30,343 nt of DNA, from the NCBI GenBank assembly GCA_035528995.1, contig DATKXO010000385.1, positions 1 through 30,343 on the forward strand, given 5' to 3'. This document shows, in pieces, positions 25,124 through 30,343 of this stretch (its first letter is position 1; each line of letters opens with the position of its first letter). The notes beneath the pieces were generated by a model. It was not told where the DNA came from. It searched no databases and worked only from the letters and a program-made list of their open reading frames with translations. This stretch comes from DATKXO01 sp035528995. GTDB lineage: Bacteria; Planctomycetota; Phycisphaerae; UBA1845. Position numbers and translations under genes: made by a program.

Positions 25124-27631
25124 ATGACCGTATTGGACAGCGAAAAGCTCATGGAGCCGGCGCGCGACCCAAGGCGCGGCACCGATTCCGACTCGATCAA
25201 GCGGTCCTTCATCAATCACATCGCCTTTACACAAGCCAAGGTCCCCGGCTTTGCCACGCCTCGCGATCGATACGTGGCCCTGGCCATGACCGTGCGAGAT
25301 CGGCTCATTCAGCGATGGATCGCCACCCGCAAGGCCTACTACGGCGACCCGGACCTCAAACGGGTGTACTACCTGTCGCTCGAGTTCCTCATCGGGCGCA
25401 CCATGGGCAACGCCCTGATCAACATGGGCCTCTACAGCACGTTCTTCCACGCACTGCACGACGCCGGTTACGAGCTGGAGGACCTGCGGGAACTCGAGGA
25501 GGACGCCGGCCTGGGCAACGGCGGTCTGGGGAGGCTGGCGGCCTGCTTCCTGGACTCCATGGCCACGCTCGGTCTGGCGGGCTACGGCTACGGAATCCGC
25601 TACGATTACGGCATCTTCCACCAGCGTATCCGCGACGGCTATCAGGTCGAGGAGCCCGACGATTGGCTCCGGCTGGGCAACCCCTGGGAGATCGCCCGAC
25701 CGGAGCACACCTTCCGGGTCCAGTTCTACGGCCGGACCGAGCGCTACACCGATGCTCTAGGCCGGCAGCGCGTCCGCTGGGTGGACACCCGGGACATCCT
25801 GGCCATGCCCTTCGACACACCCATCCCCGGCTATGGCAACAACACGGTGAACACCCTGCGGCTCTTCTCGGCCAAAAGCACTCGCGAGTTCGAGCTGGAC
25901 TACTTCAACCACGGCGACTACGTGCGGGCCTGCGAGGACAAATTCCGCACCGAGAACATCACCAAGGTCCTCTATCCCAAGGACGACTTCTACCAGGGGC
26001 GCGAACTCCGCCTCAAGCAGGAGTACCTGCTGGTCTCGGGCGCCTTGCAGGACGTACTGGACCGTTTCCGCCGACAGCACGACGACTGGCACCTGCTGCC
26101 CGACCGGGCGGCCGTTCAGCTCAACGATACCCACCCCGCACTGGCCGTCCCCGAACTCATGCGACTGCTGGTCGACAGTGAGGGGCTGGAGTGGGACGAG
26201 GCCTGGGACATCACGGTCCGCACCATGGCCTACACCAATCACACGGTGATGCCCGAAGCGCTGGAGACGTGGCGCGTGGACCTGCTGGGCAACCTGCTGC
26301 CGCGGCACCTGGAGATCATCTACCAGATCAATCAGCGATTCCTGGACGAAGTCGGGCGGCGCTTCCCCGGCGACGGCGCCCTCACCCGGCGCGTCTCACT
26401 CCTCCAGGAGGGCGACGAGAAGAAGGTCCGGATGGCCAACCTGGCCGTCGTGGGCGCCCACGCGGTCAACGGCGTGTCGGCCATGCACACCGACATCCTC
26501 AGGAACGACGTGCTGGCTGACTTCCACCGGCTCTACCCGGACAAGATCAGCAACAAGACCAACGGCGTCACGCCGCGCCGATGGCTGAAGAAGGCCAACC
26601 CCCTGCTCTCCATGATGATCACCGAGACCATAGGCGACGGCTGGGTCACCGACCTGACCCAACTGCGGAAGCTCGTCCCCCTGGCCGATGATCCCGACTT
26701 CCGGACCCGCTGGCGGGAGATCAAGTGGACCGATAAGAAGCTCTTCTCCGTCTACTGGAACGAACGCTACGGCGTCGTGCTCGACCCGGACACCATGTTC
26801 GACGTCCAGGTCAAGCGGCTGCACGAGTACAAGCGGCAGATGCTCCTGCTGCTCTACGCCGTCACCCTCTACAACCGGATCAAGTCGGGCATCGAGCCGC
26901 AGCCGGTACCGCGGACGATCCTGCTCGGCGGAAAGGCCGCCCCGGGCTACTACCAGGCGAAGCTCTGCACCAAGCTCACCACCGCCATCGGCGAGGCGAT
27001 CGCCAACGATCCCGACGTGGCCGGCCGTCTGACCGTCGCGTTCCTCGAGAACTACCGCGTCTCGCTCGCCGAGCGCATCATTCCAGCGGCCGAACTGTCC
27101 GAGCAGATCTCCCTGGCCGGCATGGAGGCCTCCGGCACGGGCAACATGAAGTTCGCCCTCAACGGGGCGCTGACCATCGGTACGCTCGACGGAGCAAACG
27201 TCGAGATCGCCGAGGAGGTCGGGCGGGACAACATCTTCATCTTCGGCATGACGGCCGACCAGGTGCGAGAGTTGCGGGCCTCCGGCTACAACCCCAGGGA
27301 ATACTACCAATCGGTGCCCGAGCTTCGGACGGCCCTGGATCAGATCGCCGCAGGTCACTTTTCCCCGCACGAGCCGGGCGTATTCCGAATGCTGACCGAT
27401 CGGCTCTTGCAGGACGGCGACCCGTTCATGGTCCTGGCCGACTATGCCGGCTACGTCGCCTGCCAGGACCGGGTCGACCAGATCTATCGCGACCAGGAAG
27501 CCTGGGCGCGAATGTCGATCCTGAACACCGCCAACATGGGCAAGTTCTCCAGCGATCGAACAATCAACGAGTACGCCAGGGAGATCTGGGACGTGTCGCC
27601 GGTCAAAGTCGAGCTGGACGACGACGCCTGA
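25124..27631 (+). CDS. glgP: Glycogen/alpha-glucan phosphorylase
   Basis: This pyridoxal-phosphate enzyme releases glucose-1-phosphate from glycogen or maltodextrin. The 835 residues are the usual length for the family. Visible are LSLEFLIGRTMGNALINMG, EEDAGLGNGGLGRLAACFLDS, VQLNDTHPALAVPELMR, VGAHAVNGVSAMHTDIL and SNKTNGVTPRRWL. The cofactor lysine is Lys676 in TGNMKFALNGALTIGTLDGA. The N-terminal 30 residues include a mildly basic segment, but animal-type regulatory sites are not assumed. AAGGG precedes the ATG at rather wide spacing. It converges on the PPDK gene. Whether glycogen or maltodextrin is preferred cannot be told from sequence alone. Confidence 0.97.
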   Translation: MTVLDSEKLMEPARDPRRGTDSDSIKRSFINHIAFTQAKVPGFATPRDRYVALAMTVRDRLIQRWIATRKAYYGDPDLKRVYYLSLEFLIGRTMGNALINMGLYSTFFHALHDAGYELEDLRELEEDAGLGNGGLGRLAACFLDSMATLGLAGYGYGIRYDYGIFHQRIRDGYQVEEPDDWLRLGNPWEIARPEHTFRVQFYGRTERYTDALGRQRVRWVDTRDILAMPFDTPIPGYGNNTVNTLRLFSAKSTREFELDYFNHGDYVRACEDKFRTENITKVLYPKDDFYQGRELRLKQEYLLVSGALQDVLDRFRRQHDDWHLLPDRAAVQLNDTHPALAVPELMRLLVDSEGLEWDEAWDITVRTMAYTNHTVMPEALETWRVDLLGNLLPRHLEIIYQINQRFLDEVGRRFPGDGALTRRVSLLQEGDEKKVRMANLAVVGAHAVNGVSAMHTDILRNDVLADFHRLYPDKISNKTNGVTPRRWLKKANPLLSMMITETIGDGWVTDLTQLRKLVPLADDPDFRTRWREIKWTDKKLFSVYWNERYGVVLDPDTMFDVQVKRLHEYKRQMLLLLYAVTLYNRIKSGIEPQPVPRTILLGGKAAPGYYQAKLCTKLTTAIGEAIANDPDVAGRLTVAFLENYRVSLAERIIPAAELSEQISLAGMEASGTGNMKFALNGALTIGTLDGANVEIAEEVGRDNIFIFGMTADQVRELRASGYNPREYYQSVPELRTALDQIAAGHFSPHEPGVFRMLTDRLLQDGDPFMVLADYAGYVACQDRVDQIYRDQEAWARMSILNTANMGKFSSDRTINEYAREIWDVSPVKVELDDDA

Positions 27632-27633
27632 GC

Positions 27634-27648
27634 GCCGCTTCGTGCGGC
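27634..27648. terminator. Hairpin between convergent glgP and ppdK
   Basis: GCCGC and GCGGC form a perfect 5-base stem around TTCGT in the 36-base gap. It could stop transcription from both sides. There is no long T-run. Confidence 0.4.
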
Positions 27649-27667
27649 CTCTCCCCCGAAGACGGGT

Positions 27668-30343
27668 TTAACGACGCCGGACCTTCTTCCGCCCGGCCTT
27701 TTTCGCGGCGGCTCGCTTCTTGGGCGCCTGCTTCCTGGGTTTGAGGCCCGATTGGGCTTGTGACCGGGGCGCGGCTCTTTTGATCGGCCTGCGGCCGGCT
27801 GTCCTTCCGGCGCGTCTGGCGCCCGGTCGGGCCCTGGTCAGGCCCGCCTCGATGGCCGCCTGGGCGGCGGCCAGCCGCGCAATCGGCACCCGATACGGGC
27901 TGCATGAGACGTAGTCCATCCCCAACGACTGGCAGAACCGAATGCTCCGGGCCTCGCCGCCGTGCTCCCCGCAAATGCCAACCTTCAGCCCCGGCTTGAC
28001 CGCACGCCCTCTCTCGATGCCCATGCGCATCAACTGTCCGACACCCTCGACGTCCAGGCTCTCGAAGGGGTGGACATTGAGAATCGCCGCCCGATGCTGA
28101 TCCACGTAATCCGGCAGGAAGCTGGCGGAGTCGTCACGCGACAGAGCCATGGTCAATTGCGTCAGATCGTTGGTTCCGAAGCTGAAGAAGTTGGCGCTCT
28201 CGGCCAGCTTGTCGGCCATCAACGCCGCCCGCGGGGTCTCGATCATGGTGCCCGTCAGGTAGGGCAACTCGGCGATGGCCCCACTCCTGGCCAGGAGCTC
28301 CTTGCGCTCTTCGACAATCTCGGCCAGTTCCCGTTCGACGCGGGGCAGTCCCGCCATGCCCTTCCCATGCGGAGCCCGGAGGAGTTCCGCCTCCCGCTTC
28401 CGGAGCCCTTCGATCCGTCGATTGAGTTCTCTGAGGCGCTTCTTCTCCTGCTCGGTGCCCAGCCCCAACACCAACTCCTCCCGAGCCACATCCCGGATCC
28501 GGTCGACGAGCATGCCCACCTCTTTCCCGTCGATGCTCAGCGGAATCATGATCTCGGGCAGAAGCTTGATGCCGCGCTTGTAGCAGGCCAACGCCGCCTC
28601 CATGATCGCCCGCACCTGCGTCTCCAGTATCTCCGGGTAGGTGATGCACAGCCGGCATCCGCGATGACCCAGCATCGGGTTCGACTCGCGCAACTGCTCG
28701 ACCCGATGGCGGATGTCGTCCACCGTCACCCGCTGCTCCTCGAGCTCCTCTCGCCGGGCCTGGTCCCACGGTCCCAGCTTGTCGATCTCCGCGTCGATCG
28801 AGGCGTTCAGGTCGTCCGCGGCTTCCTGCTGGGCCAGGCGGTTCTCGTATCCCGGCAGGAACTCGTGCAACGGCGGATCCAGCAGGCGGACCGTCACCGG
28901 CTTCCCGTTCATGGCCTCGAAGATGCCTTTGAAGTCGCGCCGCTGGTAGGGAAGAACCTTCTTCAGGGCCCGCCTCCGGCCGGCCTCGTCTTTCGCCAGG
29001 ATCATCTCGCGGATCGCCCGCAGACGCTGAGGCTCGGAAGGGTCGAAGAACATGTGCTCCGTGCGGCACAACCCGATGCCTTCCGCGCCCATGGCCAGCC
29101 CCCTGGCCGCGTCCGCCGGCGTGTCCGCGTTGGTGCGGACGCTCAGTTGACGCTTCTGGTCGCACCAGCTCATCAGCGTCTCGTACTCCGGCGGAGCCTC
29201 GGGCCTGACCAGGGGAAGCTCGCCCTCGAAAACGTCCCCCAGGCTGCCATCCAAGGTGATCACGTCCCCCTCGAAGAAGGTCTTGCCGTTGAGGGTCATG
29301 GACCGGGTCCGCGTGTCGATCCTCAGCTCCTCGCAGCCCACGATGCAGCACTTGCCCCACCCGCGGGCCACCACGGCCGCATGCGAGGTCTTGCCTCCCC
29401 TGGCGGTCAGAATGCCTATCGCCGCGTACATTCCGCCCACGTCCTCGGGGGAGGTCTCCTTGCAGACCAGAATCACCCGCTCGCCGGCACCGGCCCGCTC
29501 CTCGGCCCGGTCGGAGTTGAAGACCACCCGACCGCTGGCGGCGCCGGGAACGGCCCCGATCCCGGTGCCGAGACGCCGACGCTCCAGCTCCACCCGTTCG
29601 ATCTTCGGATCGATGACCGGGTAGAACAGCCGCTCGATGTCCTCCGGCGCGATGCGGCAGATGGCTTCCTCTCTGCTGATGATCGGTTTGGTCGCGGCTC
29701 TGGCATACTTGCGCGGCAGATGGCCCTGGGCCACGAGCTTGGCGGCGGTCCGCGCCGAGACCACCGGACCCGAGGCCTGATCCACCGCGATCTTGAACTC
29801 CGCGGCCGGGGACCGCTTCCCCCTCCGGCACTGCAGCATGTACAGCTTGCGACGCTCGATGGTGAACTCCAGATCCTGCATGTCCCGGTAGTGGACCTCG
29901 AGCACCGCCCGCACCGCTTCCAGTTGGGCATACGCCCCGGGCAGGATGCTCTTCAGCTCCGCCAGCTTCACCGGCGTCCGAACGCCGGCCACCACGTCCT
30001 CACCCTGGGCGTTCATCAGCAGGTCGCCGTAGTAGACGTTCTCCCCGGTGCTGGGATCGCGGGTGAAGCAGACCCCCGTGCCGCTGTCGTCGCCCATGTT
30101 GCCGAAGACCATCTGGCACACGTTGACCGCCGTGCCACCGATGTCGGTGAGCTTCTCCACGCGGCGATAGGTGACCGCCTTGTCCGCCATCCAACTGTCG
30201 AAGACCGCGTCGATGGCCCCCACCAACTGCCGGTACGGATCCTGCGGAAACTGCTCGCCGGTGTGCTTGAAGTAGAGGACCTTGTAGCGCCCGATCAGCC
30301 CCTCCAGCTCGTGCTCGTTCACGTCGGTGTCCTGAATCCGCAC
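27668..30343 (-). CDS. ppdK: Pyruvate, phosphate dikinase, partial (N-terminus beyond right edge)
   Basis: PPDK interconverts pyruvate, ATP and phosphate with PEP, AMP and pyrophosphate through a phosphohistidine. The 891 visible residues run from the end of the nucleotide-binding domain (GDDSGTGVCFTRDPSTGE at 84-101) through the phosphohistidine domain (His321 in GGKTSHAAVVARG) to the PEP/pyruvate barrel (RTEHMFF, GHRGCRL, GTMIETPRAAL, SFGTNDLTQ, catalytic Cys791 in CGEHGG, SCSPYRVPIARLAAAQAA). The frame is open at the edge; the first visible codon is GTG inside the protein. Compared with the Clostridium symbiosum enzyme, recalled from memory, it has about 27 extra residues near 505-545 and about 60 extra at 628-690. 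A 56-residue tail with 24 Lys/Arg and no acidic residue follows the normal end. The active sites look intact. Confidence 0.97.
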   Translation of the reverse strand: MRIQDTDVNEHELEGLIGRYKVLYFKHTGEQFPQDPYRQLVGAIDAVFDSWMADKAVTYRRVEKLTDIGGTAVNVCQMVFGNMGDDSGTGVCFTRDPSTGENVYYGDLLMNAQGEDVVAGVRTPVKLAELKSILPGAYAQLEAVRAVLEVHYRDMQDLEFTIERRKLYMLQCRRGKRSPAAEFKIAVDQASGPVVSARTAAKLVAQGHLPRKYARAATKPIISREEAICRIAPEDIERLFYPVIDPKIERVELERRRLGTGIGAVPGAASGRVVFNSDRAEERAGAGERVILVCKETSPEDVGGMYAAIGILTARGGKTSHAAVVARGWGKCCIVGCEELRIDTRTRSMTLNGKTFFEGDVITLDGSLGDVFEGELPLVRPEAPPEYETLMSWCDQKRQLSVRTNADTPADAARGLAMGAEGIGLCRTEHMFFDPSEPQRLRAIREMILAKDEAGRRRALKKVLPYQRRDFKGIFEAMNGKPVTVRLLDPPLHEFLPGYENRLAQQEAADDLNASIDAEIDKLGPWDQARREELEEQRVTVDDIRHRVEQLRESNPMLGHRGCRLCITYPEILETQVRAIMEAALACYKRGIKLLPEIMIPLSIDGKEVGMLVDRIRDVAREELVLGLGTEQEKKRLRELNRRIEGLRKREAELLRAPHGKGMAGLPRVERELAEIVEERKELLARSGAIAELPYLTGTMIETPRAALMADKLAESANFFSFGTNDLTQLTMALSRDDSASFLPDYVDQHRAAILNVHPFESLDVEGVGQLMRMGIERGRAVKPGLKVGICGEHGGEARSIRFCQSLGMDYVSCSPYRVPIARLAAAQAAIEAGLTRARPGARRAGRTAGRRPIKRAAPRSQAQSGLKPRKQAPKKRAAAKKAGRKKVRRR

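Overview
The window is GC-rich, gene-dense bacterial chromosome. The chaperone block has two GroEL genes either side of one GroES, followed by dnaJ, grpE, a zinc-ribbon gene and a yacG-like gene. There are several lipoproteins with long acidic or Gly/Asp-rich segments and several conserved-looking but unnamed proteins. Together these suggest a Planctomycetota-type organism, perhaps Phycisphaerae-like. This is an inference from gene style: the window holds no rRNA, tRNA or other strict taxonomic marker. I see no CRISPR array, insertion sequence, transposase or phage gene.

Layout. 1-514 is non-coding, with candidate promoters. 515-2626 (+) is a secreted S9 prolyl-oligopeptidase-type peptidase. 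2895-4358 (-) is an SH3-like plus ComEC-type metallo-beta-lactamase-fold protein. 4576-6837 (-) is a large lipoprotein with an IPT/TIG-like domain. After a 567-base divergent spacer come a DUF309 protein (7405-8031) and an overlapping homodimeric-type pyruvate dehydrogenase E1 (8000-10681). Next are an ATP-grasp protein with two C-terminal membrane segments (10846-12474) and a lower-GC TerB-like/zinc-ribbon gene (12586-13833). A minus-strand run holds a STAS protein (16486-16821), an unnamed protein (15824-16438), a lipoprotein (14896-15831) and a membrane-anchored class-I glutamine amidotransferase-like hydrolase (13935-14783). 17147-18166 (+) is another lipoprotein.

The minus-strand proteostasis block spans 24568 down to 18340: groEL(2), groES, groEL(1), a terminator-like hairpin, dnaJ, grpE, an FmdB-type zinc ribbon and YacG. 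dnaK is absent. The right end has glycogen phosphorylase (25124-27631, +) converging on a pyruvate, phosphate dikinase (27668 to beyond the right edge, -). GlgP, PPDK and AceE all belong to central carbon metabolism: glycogen breakdown, PEP/pyruvate interconversion and acetyl-CoA formation.

Most of the window is housekeeping. I do not see a clear multi-gene novel system. The best leads are single-gene oddities: a PPDK with a charged helical insertion and a histone-like basic tail, two diverged GroELs sharing one GroES, an SH3-MBL protein standing alone, an ATP-grasp enzyme fused to a membrane anchor, and a compositionally foreign TerB-like/zinc-ribbon protein followed by paired near-identical hairpins.
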